Assembly: GCA_016926255.1 (NCBI GenBank)
Contig: JAFGOY010000028.1
Location: 23,781-87,780, forward strand
DNA: 64,000 nt
Direction: 5' to 3'
Source of the DNA: Anaerolineae bacterium
GTDB taxonomy: Bacteria; Chloroflexota; Anaerolineae; Aggregatilineales; UBA3940
This document shows, in pieces, positions 45,856 to 55,617 of the stretch. Under the pieces are notes generated by a model. It saw only the letters and a program-made list of their open reading frames with translations, had not been told where the DNA came from and searched no databases. Both the position numbers and the translations under genes were made by a program. Each line of letters starts with the position of its first letter. Position 1 is the stretch's first letter.

Positions 45856-46625
45856 CAGCCGAATCGTCCTGTGATGTAATCCTCGGTACGCTGGTCTCGT
45901 GGTCTGGTAAACAGTGCAGCGCCACGTTCAACTTCAATTAACTCGCCATCCAGCATAAAACCCGCTCGATCTGCTACGCGGGCTGCCTGCTGCACGCTGT
46001 GGGGGACCATGATGATACAGTAGTACTGCTTCAACTCCTGCAATGAATCTTCGACAACGCTGGTTGAGAGTGGGTCCAGACCCGACGTCGGGTTATCAAG
46101 CAGAATAACTTCGGGTTCGAGCGCGAGGCTGCGTGCGATGCACAGCCGCTGCTGCTGCCCGCCCGATAATGCAAATGCAGACTTGTGCAAGCGGTCTTTG
46201 ACTTCATCCCAGAGCGCAGCCTGCTGCAGCGATTTTTCGACCTGCTCCTCAAGTACAGCTGTGTCTCGAATCCCGGCCATTTTCAGGCCATAGGTCAGGT
46301 TGTCATAGATTGATCCGGGCAAAGGGCTGGGCAGGGCGAAAACCATGCTGATGTTACGCCGGAGATCGGAGACCACGACATCGGGGTCGAAGATGTTTTT
46401 GCCTTTAAACTCGATCAACCCCTGCCTTTCGCACCCTGCCTTGAGATCGGAAAGCCGGTTCAATAATCTTAATAAGGTTGTTTTTCCACTGCGAGAGGGG
46501 CCAAACAATACAAAAACTTCGTGCGGATAGATATCCAGGCTGATATCTCGCAGCGCTTCTATCTCATCTTCATAGGTGAAATACAGGTTCTTGATGGAGA
46601 GGAGTGGTTCCATTGGCATTACCAC
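45855..46625 (-). CDS. PstB-like ATP-binding protein with degenerate Q-loop and Walker B
   Basis: [81 protein letters not shown]. Confidence 0.88.
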   Translation of the reverse strand: MVMPMEPLLSIKNLYFTYEDEIEALRDISLDIYPHEVFVLFGPSRSGKTTLLRLLNRLSDLKAGCERQGLIEFKGKNIFDPDVVVSDLRRNISMVFALPSPLPGSIYDNLTYGLKMAGIRDTAVLEEQVEKSLQQAALWDEVKDRLHKSAFALSGGQQQRLCIARSLALEPEVILLDNPTSGLDPLSTSVVEDSLQELKQYYCIIMVPHSVQQAARVADRAGFMLDGELIEVERGAALFTRPRDQRTEDYITGRFG

Positions 46626-47464
46626 TCCCTGCGGCGGCGCATACGTGTACGCACAATAGCTGCCACCAGCGTCAGAGACAATACAAACAATAAGAGTACC
46701 AGCGCAGTCCCATACTGGATTGAGACCGGCATGTCGGGCACCTGGGTCGAGATTACATAGAGATGATAGGGAAGCGCCATCGTTTGATCAAACAATGAGG
46801 CAGGTAGATCGGGTAAGTAGAAGGCGGCCACCGTAAATAACAGTGGCGCAGTCTCGCCAGCGGCACGGCTCAGGCCCAATATAACGCCGGTCAGGATACC
46901 GGGCAAAGCGTGAGGCAGCACCTGATGACGAATGGTCTGCCAGCGGGTTGCGCCCAGGCTCAGGCTGACAACCCGGAAACGCTGCGGCACAGCAAGGATC
47001 GCTTCTTCGGCGGTGCTGATCACAACGGGCAGGGTCATGATGCCCAGCGTCAACGAGCCAGCAATGATGGATGTGCCTAATTTCATGAACAATACAAAGG
47101 CCCCCAACCCGAACAGTCCATAGACAATCGAGGGAATACCGGCAAGATTGACAATTGCCAGCCTGACCCAGCGGGTCAACCGATTCTCGCCAGCGTATTC
47201 CGCCAGATAAATCGCGGTCCCAATTGCCAGGGGGATGCAGGCGATGAAGGTACCGAAGGTCAGCAGCACAGTTCCCAGAATGGCTGGCATGATGCCGCCT
47301 TCACGCATACCGTTGCGCGGCATCGTTGTCAGAAATTCCCAACTAATAGCACCGATGCCCTGAATCACAATAAAGGCAATGACGAGGATTATGGGGATCA
47401 CCACCAGCGCGGCAACGGCGGTTATAATCGCTACAACAACTTTTTGCGCCTGTTGTCTTGACAC
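46619..47464 (-). CDS. pstA: Phosphate ABC transporter permease PstA
   Basis: Six-TM pattern; RVVSLSLGATRWQTIRHQVLPHALPGILTGVILGLSRAAGETAPLLF. Confidence 0.92.
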   Translation of the reverse strand: MSRQQAQKVVVAIITAVAALVVIPIILVIAFIVIQGIGAISWEFLTTMPRNGMREGGIMPAILGTVLLTFGTFIACIPLAIGTAIYLAEYAGENRLTRWVRLAIVNLAGIPSIVYGLFGLGAFVLFMKLGTSIIAGSLTLGIMTLPVVISTAEEAILAVPQRFRVVSLSLGATRWQTIRHQVLPHALPGILTGVILGLSRAAGETAPLLFTVAAFYLPDLPASLFDQTMALPYHLYVISTQVPDMPVSIQYGTALVLLLFVLSLTLVAAIVRTRMRRRREW

Positions 47465-47466
47465 AC

Positions 47467-48441
47467 CTACCCTCTCTTCTGGCGCTGTCCGGCTTCCTGC
47501 ACGCCAACGAGTCTGCTTGCGATTGAATTGATAGCAAAGGTAATGACAAAGAGAATAATGCCGATGCCGAATAAAACGCTGTAATGTAAACTGCCCTGCG
47601 CGACTTCGCCCATCTCAGCGGCAATGGTCGCCGTCATCGTGCGGGCCGGTTGGAAGATCAAACCCGGAGTGAGGTCAGGAATGTTGGCAGCGTTGCCGGT
47701 AACGAGCATGACGGCCATTGTCTCGCCAATGGCACGCCCGATACCAAGCATGATGGCTATTACCAGGCCAGAGCGTGCAGCGGGCAGCACCACCCGCCAG
47801 ATGGTCTGCCACTGAGTTGCACCGATGGCCAGGGCGCCATTACGGTAGGATTTAGGGACTGCATACAGGGCGTCTTCAGAAATACTGATAATCGTCGGCA
47901 AGGACATATAAGCAAGGATCAACGAGCCAGTAAAGATCGTCAGGCCGGTGGGTGCGCCCAGCCGCTGGATCAGGGGAGCAAGAGCGATCCAGCCAAGAAA
48001 GCCGAGCACAATAGAAGGAATTCCTGCGAGTACTTCAATGATGGGCTTGAGGAGGTCGCGCTGCCAATCAGGTGCGATCTCGCCTATATAGATCGCAGTG
48101 ATAAGTCCCAGCGGTATGGCGATGGCGATAGCCCCGGCTGTGACCAGAATTGAACCGACTATCAGAGGCCATATACCGAAAATGCCCTCAATGGGATACC
48201 AGCGTCGGCCAAATAACTGGCGCAGCGGAATATCGAGAAAGGCCGCACTGCCTTCACGCAGCAAAAACAAGAAGATCAGAGCAACTATTACGATCATCGA
48301 GATGCCCGATAGCCAGATCAAACGCTCAATGAAAAACTCCCAGACATCGCGGATACGGAGGTTTGAAAGCCGTTCACGGAGCTGCTCGATGACACTATCA
48401 TCCGAATCAGGAACGACTTTCCAACGCTGTAACAGTTTCAT
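47467..48441 (-). CDS. pstC: Phosphate ABC transporter permease PstC
   Basis: YRNGALAIGATQWQTIWRVVLPAARSGLVIAIMLGIGRAIGETMAVMLVTGNA. Confidence 0.92.
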   Translation of the reverse strand: MKLLQRWKVVPDSDDSVIEQLRERLSNLRIRDVWEFFIERLIWLSGISMIVIVALIFLFLLREGSAAFLDIPLRQLFGRRWYPIEGIFGIWPLIVGSILVTAGAIAIAIPLGLITAIYIGEIAPDWQRDLLKPIIEVLAGIPSIVLGFLGWIALAPLIQRLGAPTGLTIFTGSLILAYMSLPTIISISEDALYAVPKSYRNGALAIGATQWQTIWRVVLPAARSGLVIAIMLGIGRAIGETMAVMLVTGNAANIPDLTPGLIFQPARTMTATIAAEMGEVAQGSLHYSVLFGIGIILFVITFAINSIASRLVGVQEAGQRQKRG

Positions 48442-48444
48442 AGA

Positions 48445-49350
48445 TTATTCCTCATTCAAGGGAACAAAGCCCAGTTCAGCAACAATGGCCTGACCTTCCG
48501 GGCCTCTAATCCAATCGATATATTCTGCGATGCTGCCTTCCGGTTCGCCTGCGGTATACATAAATAAGAAGCGAGACAGGGGATAACTGCCGTCTGCACC
48601 GGTTTCAGTTGTGGGCAGCACATATGGCGAATTCTCATCCTTTGCGATAGCCAGCACTTTTTCATGCTCCGTGACATACCCCAGTCCATCATAGCCAATG
48701 GCGTTGGGATTGCGGCGAATTTCGCTGGTGATGCCAACCGAGGACGGCATGAGTAAGGTCTGCGGGGCAAAAATATCTTCATTTTCGTCGTCACCCTGAC
48801 GAACGACCTGCTCAAGGAAGTAAACGTGCGTACCAGAGTTGGTCTCGCGGGAAAGCAAAACAATAGGAGCATCGCTGCCACCGACTTCGTTCCAGTTGAC
48901 AATACGCCTGGTATAGATGTCCGATAGCTGCTGAATGGTGAGTTGGTCAACTGGATTATCGGGGTGGACGATCACGGCGAGAGCATCAATTGCAACACGG
49001 ATCTCTACCGGATCAAAACCGTTGGCCTGCGCCCCGGCGATCTCTTCTTCTTTCATGGAACGAGAGGCGTTAGCAATATCGACAGTGCCATTAATCAGGG
49101 CCGCGATTCCGGTACCTGAACCACCACCCGTAACGGCAATGGAGACATCTGGCTGGACGGACTGGTAGGCTTCTGCCCAGGCTAAGGCGAGGTTCACCAG
49201 CGTATCAGAGCCTTTATTCTGGATCGCACGGCCTTCTACTGCTTCCTCGGAGGCTGTATCATCGACAGATTGAACACAGGCAGACAGAGCAAACAGCAGA
49301 ATCAAGGGCAGGACAAAGCACATGGCATACTTTGATGGGTGCATAGCCAT
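48445..49350 (-). CDS. pstS: Phosphate-binding lipoprotein PstS
   Basis: Lipobox FALSAC; NKGSDTLVNLALAWAEAYQ, TGGGSGTGIAALINGTVDIANASRSMK, SRETNSGTHVYFLE. Confidence 0.94.
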   Translation of the reverse strand: MAMHPSKYAMCFVLPLILLFALSACVQSVDDTASEEAVEGRAIQNKGSDTLVNLALAWAEAYQSVQPDVSIAVTGGGSGTGIAALINGTVDIANASRSMKEEEIAGAQANGFDPVEIRVAIDALAVIVHPDNPVDQLTIQQLSDIYTRRIVNWNEVGGSDAPIVLLSRETNSGTHVYFLEQVVRQGDDENEDIFAPQTLLMPSSVGITSEIRRNPNAIGYDGLGYVTEHEKVLAIAKDENSPYVLPTTETGADGSYPLSRFLFMYTAGEPEGSIAEYIDWIRGPEGQAIVAELGFVPLNEE

Positions 49351-49382
49351 AAGGCTCCTTCAAGGCGCATGGCAACCGGACG

Positions 49383-49421
49383 TTGAGCAATGCTCAAACG
49401 GCTTGATTGTATATGATTATA
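49383..49421 (-). promoter_or_regulatory. Candidate pst promoter -10 (TATAAT) with downstream palindrome
   Basis: Minus-strand TATAAT at 49421-49416; palindrome TTGAGC-aat-GCTCAA at 49383-49397, between the -10 and the pstS start at 49350. No convincing -35. Confidence 0.35.
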
Positions 49422-49652
49422 TAGCCTCCACCAAATCAGGTGCCGCTCGAAAACAGGGGACACCTGTACAACCTCAAAGCCAAAATCTTTCGCAGTCTCC
49501 GGGTCTCCAGCCGGGAAGTCCCGGTAAGAATAAGCGGGGCTATGTCGTCCAGAAGATGATGGGCGTGATGAAGATGCCCCCAAAGACAGAGAGTTTTTAC
49601 AGCCAATATGTTTAGTCAATAGTTTTTATGGTATCAGGAGCCTGAGAAGATA

Positions 49653-50321
49653 ATGCACAGAAAAATAAAATCCCGGTTAGTTTTCACCCTGATTGCGCTG
49701 CTGCTGCTATCAGCTTGCAGCACTGCACCGGCAACACCGACAGAATCCAGTGCAGATATGGCCGAGGCCAACACACCTGTCGCAGACAATACGAACTCCG
49801 ACGCTCTCGCACCATCCCCCACCGACACGCCACTTCCTGCCGCCACGCAAACCCCTACCGCCACGCAAACCCCTGAGTGGTATCCCTGGCAGGATATGGA
49901 ATTGACCGATGTGGTGACCGGCGAAACATTTACGATCAACGATTATGCCGGGAAAGTCATCCTGCTGGAAACCATGGCGACATGGTGCCCCAACTGCATT
50001 CGCCAGCAGGGACAGGTACGCCAGTTACACGAAAACCTCGGTAACCCCGATGATTTCATATCGATCAGTCTGGATGTCGATCTAAACGAGGACGAAGAGA
50101 TACTCAAAGAATATGTAGCGGAGTGGGGTTTTGATTGGCATTTTGCGGTGTCACCATTATTAGTATCACGGGCACTGGGAAATCTATACACGGCCCAGTA
50201 TCTCAATCCGCCGCTCGACCCGATGATGATCATCGACCGGGACGGCAGCATCGAGCATCTCCCCTATGGTATCAAATCGGTCGAAGAGCTGGAGTCCTTT
50301 GTTCAACCCTACTTCGAATAA
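49653..50321 (+). CDS. TlpA/thioredoxin-like lipoprotein
   Basis: Lipobox LLLSAC; TP-rich linker; KVILLETMATWCPNCIRQQGQVRQLHENL (CxxC). Confidence 0.85.
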   Translation: MHRKIKSRLVFTLIALLLLSACSTAPATPTESSADMAEANTPVADNTNSDALAPSPTDTPLPAATQTPTATQTPEWYPWQDMELTDVVTGETFTINDYAGKVILLETMATWCPNCIRQQGQVRQLHENLGNPDDFISISLDVDLNEDEEILKEYVAEWGFDWHFAVSPLLVSRALGNLYTAQYLNPPLDPMMIIDRDGSIEHLPYGIKSVEELESFVQPYFE

Positions 50322-50338
50322 TCGAGGCTATATAGAAA

Positions 50339-51013
50339 ATGGATATAGCAATCACTTCCTTTGTTCTCGGACTTCTCTCTGCGGGAAGCCCCTGTATTCT
50401 GCCACTTTATCCGGGATTCCTGGCCTACTTAAGTGGCCAGACTGAGACTGATTCGGGTAACCGGCTCTACTTCCTGGGAGTCTTCGTGCTGATGGGGGTG
50501 CTGAGTATGATGCTCCTCCTCGGCGCGATCATCGCGCTGCTGGCGGTGCCAGTCGGGAGAGTGCTGGTTTATCTGGTACCCACAGCGGATTTCCTGATTT
50601 TCCTCCTGGGCGTGGCAATGCTGCTGAACTATAATCCCTTTAAGCTGCTGCCCCAGATTCAGGTGCCATTCCTGCGCCACCCCTATCTGAACGCCTATGT
50701 ATATGGACTGCTGTACGGGCCAATCACGCTGCCATGCTCAGGGCCGCTTCTCGTGAGCATATTCGCCCTGTCGCTGACACTTGGCGAAGCCTTCAGCCAG
50801 TTCTGGGTTTTCATCTGGTACGGGCTGGGATTTGGCCTGCCGCTGCTGGCGCTTTCCCTGCTTTCGGGGACACTTCAACGCCAGATAGTCAGGCAGTTTG
50901 CAAAGCGCGCCCGGTTGATCAACATCATCGGCGGGCTGCTGCTGATTGGAGTCGCCGTGTACGATCTTTATAAGAACTGGCCGATGCTCCAGGCCTTCCT
51001 GTTCAGGGGCTGA
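50339..51013 (+). CDS. CcdA/DsbD-like cytochrome c biogenesis membrane protein
   Basis: FVLGLLSAGSPCILPLYPGFLAYLSG and LYGPITLPCSGPLL: paired Cys/Pro motifs in TM segments. Confidence 0.85.
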   Translation: MDIAITSFVLGLLSAGSPCILPLYPGFLAYLSGQTETDSGNRLYFLGVFVLMGVLSMMLLLGAIIALLAVPVGRVLVYLVPTADFLIFLLGVAMLLNYNPFKLLPQIQVPFLRHPYLNAYVYGLLYGPITLPCSGPLLVSIFALSLTLGEAFSQFWVFIWYGLGFGLPLLALSLLSGTLQRQIVRQFAKRARLINIIGGLLLIGVAVYDLYKNWPMLQAFLFRG

Positions 51014-51072
51014 CGACACGATAGTTTAGCGCCTGAGGCTGATGAACCTTAAGAATTTAACTCGGTAAAACA

Positions 51073-51117
51073 ACCCCCTCTGGGCCCTATGGCCCATCTC
51101 TCCCAAACTTGGGGGCG
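51073..51117. repeat. Intergenic palindromic element, family IV
   Basis: ACCCCCTCTGGGCCCTATGGCCCATCTCTCCCAAACTTGGGGGCG; near-copy at 13883-13926. Confidence 0.5.
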
Positions 51118-51253
51118 ATCAGGGTTGGCTTTGTTTGATACGGCTATTTGTTGTTTACCGAATTAGTTTTTCGAATTGCATAAGCCTCAGGCAATAAACA
51201 CGACATCGCAAGTGGTGATTAGGGCGACCGTAAAGCCCCGCCCTTGAAAAAAC

Positions 51254-51745
51254 TTACGATCCGGCAAAGGTCACGCTGACCGAGTCTTCGGCGACGATGG
51301 CCCCATCGCGGGGAGATGCAGCAAAGGCGTGGAGGGTCGCTTCGCCGGTATAGTCGACACTCAGGTCGATGCTCCAGGGGCCTTCGCCGCCTGTGCCCGC
51401 GTCGGGAGAATCGGCGATAGTCGAGACTATCACCAGCACGGTGCCGTCTGCGTCGATGACTTCAAGCGCAACGTTGCCTTCAAAAAGTGCGCCGCCTTCA
51501 CCACTGACCGTAAAGCCCGCCGGGTCGAGGGTGGCCCCATCGGTGGGTGATGTGATGGTGATGTACTGCGGAGACTCGTCAGGCGGTGCGGTAGGAGGTG
51601 ACGTTGGTTCAACTGTCGGCAGCTCGACTGTCGACGGCTCGGCTGTCGGCGAATCAGCAGGGACAGTGGTAACCGGCAGACAGGCCACAAGCAGACCAAC
51701 GGCTATCAGCAGTATAGACAAATTCAGCTTCTTGACTTTGAACAT
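51254..51745 (-). CDS. Lipoprotein with Gmad2-like Ig-fold domain
   Basis: Lipobox VGLLVAC; ITITSPTDGATLDPAGFTVSGEGGALFEGNVALEVIDADGTVL; start at MFKVKKLN. Confidence 0.75.
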   Translation of the reverse strand: MFKVKKLNLSILLIAVGLLVACLPVTTVPADSPTAEPSTVELPTVEPTSPPTAPPDESPQYITITSPTDGATLDPAGFTVSGEGGALFEGNVALEVIDADGTVLVIVSTIADSPDAGTGGEGPWSIDLSVDYTGEATLHAFAASPRDGAIVAEDSVSVTFAGS

Positions 51746-52123
51746 CGAGCAAAACCCTCCATCAAATTGAAACCCGAATATTACCGTTAAGCAAGATGAT
51801 ACTGACAAACGAAACCCTTTTCACCGGCAATATTGATTCGCTTTCAACGGATGGGCCAATTCCCCAATCCTGAGGCTGAAAATCAGGCAGGCGGCTCACG
51901 AAGTCTGCATCAACAGTAAGGTGAACTTCGCCTTCCCGGACTTCCGCCAACCACAGCGTTGGAACCAGTTTTTTCCCTTGAGGATCAACGGCTGCAACCA
52001 TTCAAATCATAAAACTGAGCAAAATCCGCGCCCACTTCCCAACTATCCCTCGCATTTCCGAATCGGCTACCCCAACCTATAATGAAGCACAGACCCTTGC
52101 CCGACAGTCCCGGAGCGTGAACC

Positions 52124-55100
52124 ATGGCAAAGCTGATCGCCGATTCGTTTACCATCCATATCACAGGCACACCCGATGCCTGCACCATCGAGGCCCACGG
52201 CCCCGGCAAAGCCGTCGCGCCGCCGCACCGGTTCGAATGGAACGCCACACCCGAACAATCCGACATACTCCGCGCGCTGCACGAAAGCCATTCGACCGTC
52301 TCCCACGACAACCTGATCGTTCTGGGGCAGGCGCTTTACCGGAGCATGTTCACGCCCGACGTCGCCGCAGCATTCGACGAAGCACGCCGGAATCTCAAAA
52401 GCGATACCGGAATCCGGCTGCGCCTCAACATCGAACCGGCGGCGCTGGCCGCCCTGCCCTGGGAACTGATGCACGATGGCCGCGAATTCCTGACGGTGCG
52501 CAGCAGCTTCCCCCTCGTCAGGACAATGGGCAGCGAGCAGATCATGCCCCGGATGACGATCCGCGGCCCGCTCCGCATTCTCTACATCGGCGCATCGCCG
52601 CAAACGCTCCCACCCCTGAACCTTGAAGGCCCGGCGCTCGATCTGCAGGACATGCTGGGCAGGGAAAACGCGCGGCGGATTCAATTCGATATCATGATGG
52701 ACGCCACGCTGGAAAATCTGCGAACGGAACTATTAAAGGATTACCACGTGCTTTGCTTCGCCGGGCATGGCGACGAATCCTGCATCTATCTCGATGATGG
52801 ATACGGCGGCGCGCAGGAGATCTCCGCACGCGGGCTGGCGCGCGAACTGGACGGCAAATCGACACGGATGCTTTTCCTCGCTTCGTGCGAAACCGGGGCG
52901 GCGGTCGAAGAGGGCGGCCAGTTGGAGGGATTCGCCCGGCAGGTCGCCCGGCTGGCTGAACTCCCCGCCGTGGCAGCGATGCAGTACGCGGTCAGCGATT
53001 ACCGGGCCAACCGGTTGACGGCGCGCTTCTTCGAAGTGCTGGCCGCGTTCCGCCCGGTCGACGTGGCACTGGCCGAGGCACGAAAAGTCACCATCTCGCA
53101 GGATCAAACCAACCGGGACGTGTTCTCGCCCGTGCTTTATCTCCAGAGCGAAACCAGCAATATCTTCCAGAAGGCCCGCAACTGGGTGGCGATCGGGTTT
53201 GCGCTGGCCTTCATTCTTGCCAGCATCATCGGGATCGGGGCACTGGTTCAGGCACGGGGACAGTCCGCGCAGCGAATCGAAGCAGAAGCCACCGCGCAGA
53301 TGGAAAGCACGCAGCGGGCCTATGCCGAAGCGACCGCCGCCGTCGAAGCAGAACAACGCACCGAAGCCGAAGCGACTGCTGCCGCAGAGGCAGAAGAACG
53401 CGCCCGGCAGGAGGCGATCTCCCGGTCAATCGAACTGGCTTCGACCGCCGCCGAATTCATCGACGAGGGCCGCGATCTCTCGCTGCTGTTGAGCGTACTG
53501 GCCGCACAAACCGCTGACACAATCCCCGCCCGGAGCAGCCTGCTGGCCGCCATCAACTACGATCCGCACCTCGCCCATCATTTACACGATGCCCGCGCGA
53601 TCGGGTTCACGCCGGACGGCCAACAGATCGCCGGTATCGCCTGCGGAGAAACATGCGACGACAGCGCGACGATCTTCTGGGATACCGCAAGCGGCCAGCG
53701 CACGGATCGACGGTTCGCCATCGAAAGCGATTCGGAAACAACCGCAGCCTATCACCCGGACAGCGGCAGGCTCGTCTCAGGCAGGGGCAGCACGCTTTAC
53801 CTGTGGGATGTTGCCAGCGGGGAACCGATCGACACACTGCCGCTCGACTCGATCATGGAAGGCAACCAGCAGATACGCAAAATCGCGTTCAGCCCTGACG
53901 GGTCGCTGGCGGCGGCGGGCATCTCCGGTTCGTTCGAGGCTTACGTCATGATCTGGAATACAGAAACAGGGGGCGTGATCGGCCCGATAGCGTTATCAAG
54001 CCCTAACCTCACCGGGCTGGCAATCGATCCGGGCAATCGCTATCTGGCGGCAGCCATAAGCAATACAGAAAGCCAGATCATCGATCTCGAAAGCGGGGCG
54101 GCGCATCCGCCGGTCGGTCTGCCGGATACCAGTGTGATGGCCGCCGCTTTCAGCCCGGACGGAACCACGCTGGCGCTGGCCGCATCGAACGGGCTGGTAT
54201 ACCTAGTCGATCCGGTCAGCGGCGGTCTCATCGCCAATCCACTCGATGGGGAGACCAGCGGCGCGTTCAGCCTCGATTTCAGCGCGGATGGGCGTATGCT
54301 GGCCGTGGGATACTACAACGACAGCGCGATTGTCTGGGAGTTGGGAACATACCAGAAGTTGGACCAGTTCTTTGCCGGAACACCCGACGGCCCCACCATG
54401 CCCAACCGGATCACAACTGTTCGATTCAGCACCGACGGCAAACAGTTGATCACCGGTTCGCCATCGATGGTATGGAATCTGGAAGAGCCGCACCCGCTTG
54501 GCAGAGAAACGTACAGCCACACAAGCTGGGTCACCGACCTGGCGTTCAATCGGGATGGCAGTCGATTGGCTTCCGTCGACCCCGGCGGCACACTGATCGA
54601 ACTCGACGTTTTATCAAACACACAGCAGTCACGTCAGTTGTCGGAAGGCGCGTATGCTGTGACGTATACAGACGGCGGCCAACTGCTGGTCGCGACTGAC
54701 GAAGATTCCACCCTCAAAGTGTGGGATGCCGCCGCCGATCAGCCCATCGCCGTTTTGCTACCGGCCCAGGTGCGAGATCGTCCATGGCGCAGCATCGTCT
54801 TCAGCCCTGATGGATCGCAGCTGGCGGCGGTGGGGTTCGGCCCCTTTGTCACGCTCCGGGATATCGAAAGCGCGAACGTGATCGCCGATATCGACCTGAC
54901 CGGAGAAAGCGGGCGCAACCTAGCTTTCTCCAATGATGGCTCGATACTGGCCGTCAGCGCCGACAATGGCCCCATTCAACTGATCGATACGTCGACCGGC
55001 CAGCCGGGGCTGGCGCTCGATTACGGTCAATCGGGGACATACTGGCAGAGTCTCGCCTTCACCCCCGACGACCTCCGGCTGGTCAGCGGCGGGCTGAGTT

Positions 55101-55498
55101 TCACCATCACCCAATGGGATGTATCCACCGGGTCACACTTCGATACGGAGTTGATCGGGCACAGCGGCAGCATCAACGATCTGGCTTTCGACTCAACTGG
55201 CGGCATCCTGTTCTCGGCGGCGGAAGAACAGTTTATGTTGTGGAATATCAATACAGGGGAGCTTATCGGATCATTCCAGACAGAGGATAAAATTGTCAGC
55301 CCGTTTTACCGGATTGCCATCAGCCCGGACGATCAATTGGCCGCGACCGGATCATCGGATGGCACCGTCATACTCTGGGATTTGCAGCCACAGAGGTGGA
55401 TCGAAGCCGCCTGCCGGATGGCAAATCGAGAGCTAACGCTGGAAGAATGGGAAAATTATATGGGTGACGAACCCTACCGGGAGATATGCGCCAACTGA
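52124..55498 (+). CDS. CHAT-domain (caspase-like) protein with TM, coiled coil and C-terminal WD40 repeats
   Basis: CHAT motifs ALPWELMHDG, VLCFAGHGDE, LFLASCETGA; TM WVAIGFALAFILASIIGIGAL; Ala/Glu-rich coiled coil; many FSPDGxxLA...W WD40 units; C-term ACRMANRELTLEEWENYMGDEPYREIC. Confidence 0.9.
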   Translation: MAKLIADSFTIHITGTPDACTIEAHGPGKAVAPPHRFEWNATPEQSDILRALHESHSTVSHDNLIVLGQALYRSMFTPDVAAAFDEARRNLKSDTGIRLRLNIEPAALAALPWELMHDGREFLTVRSSFPLVRTMGSEQIMPRMTIRGPLRILYIGASPQTLPPLNLEGPALDLQDMLGRENARRIQFDIMMDATLENLRTELLKDYHVLCFAGHGDESCIYLDDGYGGAQEISARGLARELDGKSTRMLFLASCETGAAVEEGGQLEGFARQVARLAELPAVAAMQYAVSDYRANRLTARFFEVLAAFRPVDVALAEARKVTISQDQTNRDVFSPVLYLQSETSNIFQKARNWVAIGFALAFILASIIGIGALVQARGQSAQRIEAEATAQMESTQRAYAEATAAVEAEQRTEAEATAAAEAEERARQEAISRSIELASTAAEFIDEGRDLSLLLSVLAAQTADTIPARSSLLAAINYDPHLAHHLHDARAIGFTPDGQQIAGIACGETCDDSATIFWDTASGQRTDRRFAIESDSETTAAYHPDSGRLVSGRGSTLYLWDVASGEPIDTLPLDSIMEGNQQIRKIAFSPDGSLAAAGISGSFEAYVMIWNTETGGVIGPIALSSPNLTGLAIDPGNRYLAAAISNTESQIIDLESGAAHPPVGLPDTSVMAAAFSPDGTTLALAASNGLVYLVDPVSGGLIANPLDGETSGAFSLDFSADGRMLAVGYYNDSAIVWELGTYQKLDQFFAGTPDGPTMPNRITTVRFSTDGKQLITGSPSMVWNLEEPHPLGRETYSHTSWVTDLAFNRDGSRLASVDPGGTLIELDVLSNTQQSRQLSEGAYAVTYTDGGQLLVATDEDSTLKVWDAAADQPIAVLLPAQVRDRPWRSIVFSPDGSQLAAVGFGPFVTLRDIESANVIADIDLTGESGRNLAFSNDGSILAVSADNGPIQLIDTSTGQPGLALDYGQSGTYWQSLAFTPDDLRLVSGGLSFTITQWDVSTGSHFDTELIGHSGSINDLAFDSTGGILFSAAEEQFMLWNINTGELIGSFQTEDKIVSPFYRIAISPDDQLAATGSSDGTVILWDLQPQRWIEAACRMANRELTLEEWENYMGDEPYREICAN

Positions 55499-55617
55499 CC
55501 GACGCTTTGGCGACTCCGCTCCTGACCCAGACCTACGATCCATACGGGACGGTCTATGCGAGTGTGGGGGCGGAGTCATCGAGCTACGGGTACACCGGTA
55601 AATCGACGGCAGAATCG
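55489..55617 (+). pseudogene. RHS-repeat core fragment (remnant)
   Basis: Frame from 55486 reads RQLTDALATPLLTQTYDPYGTVYASVGAESSSYGYTGK, matching the RHS core YDPYG...S.YGYTGE; then runs antisense into a glycosyltransferase. Confidence 0.7.
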
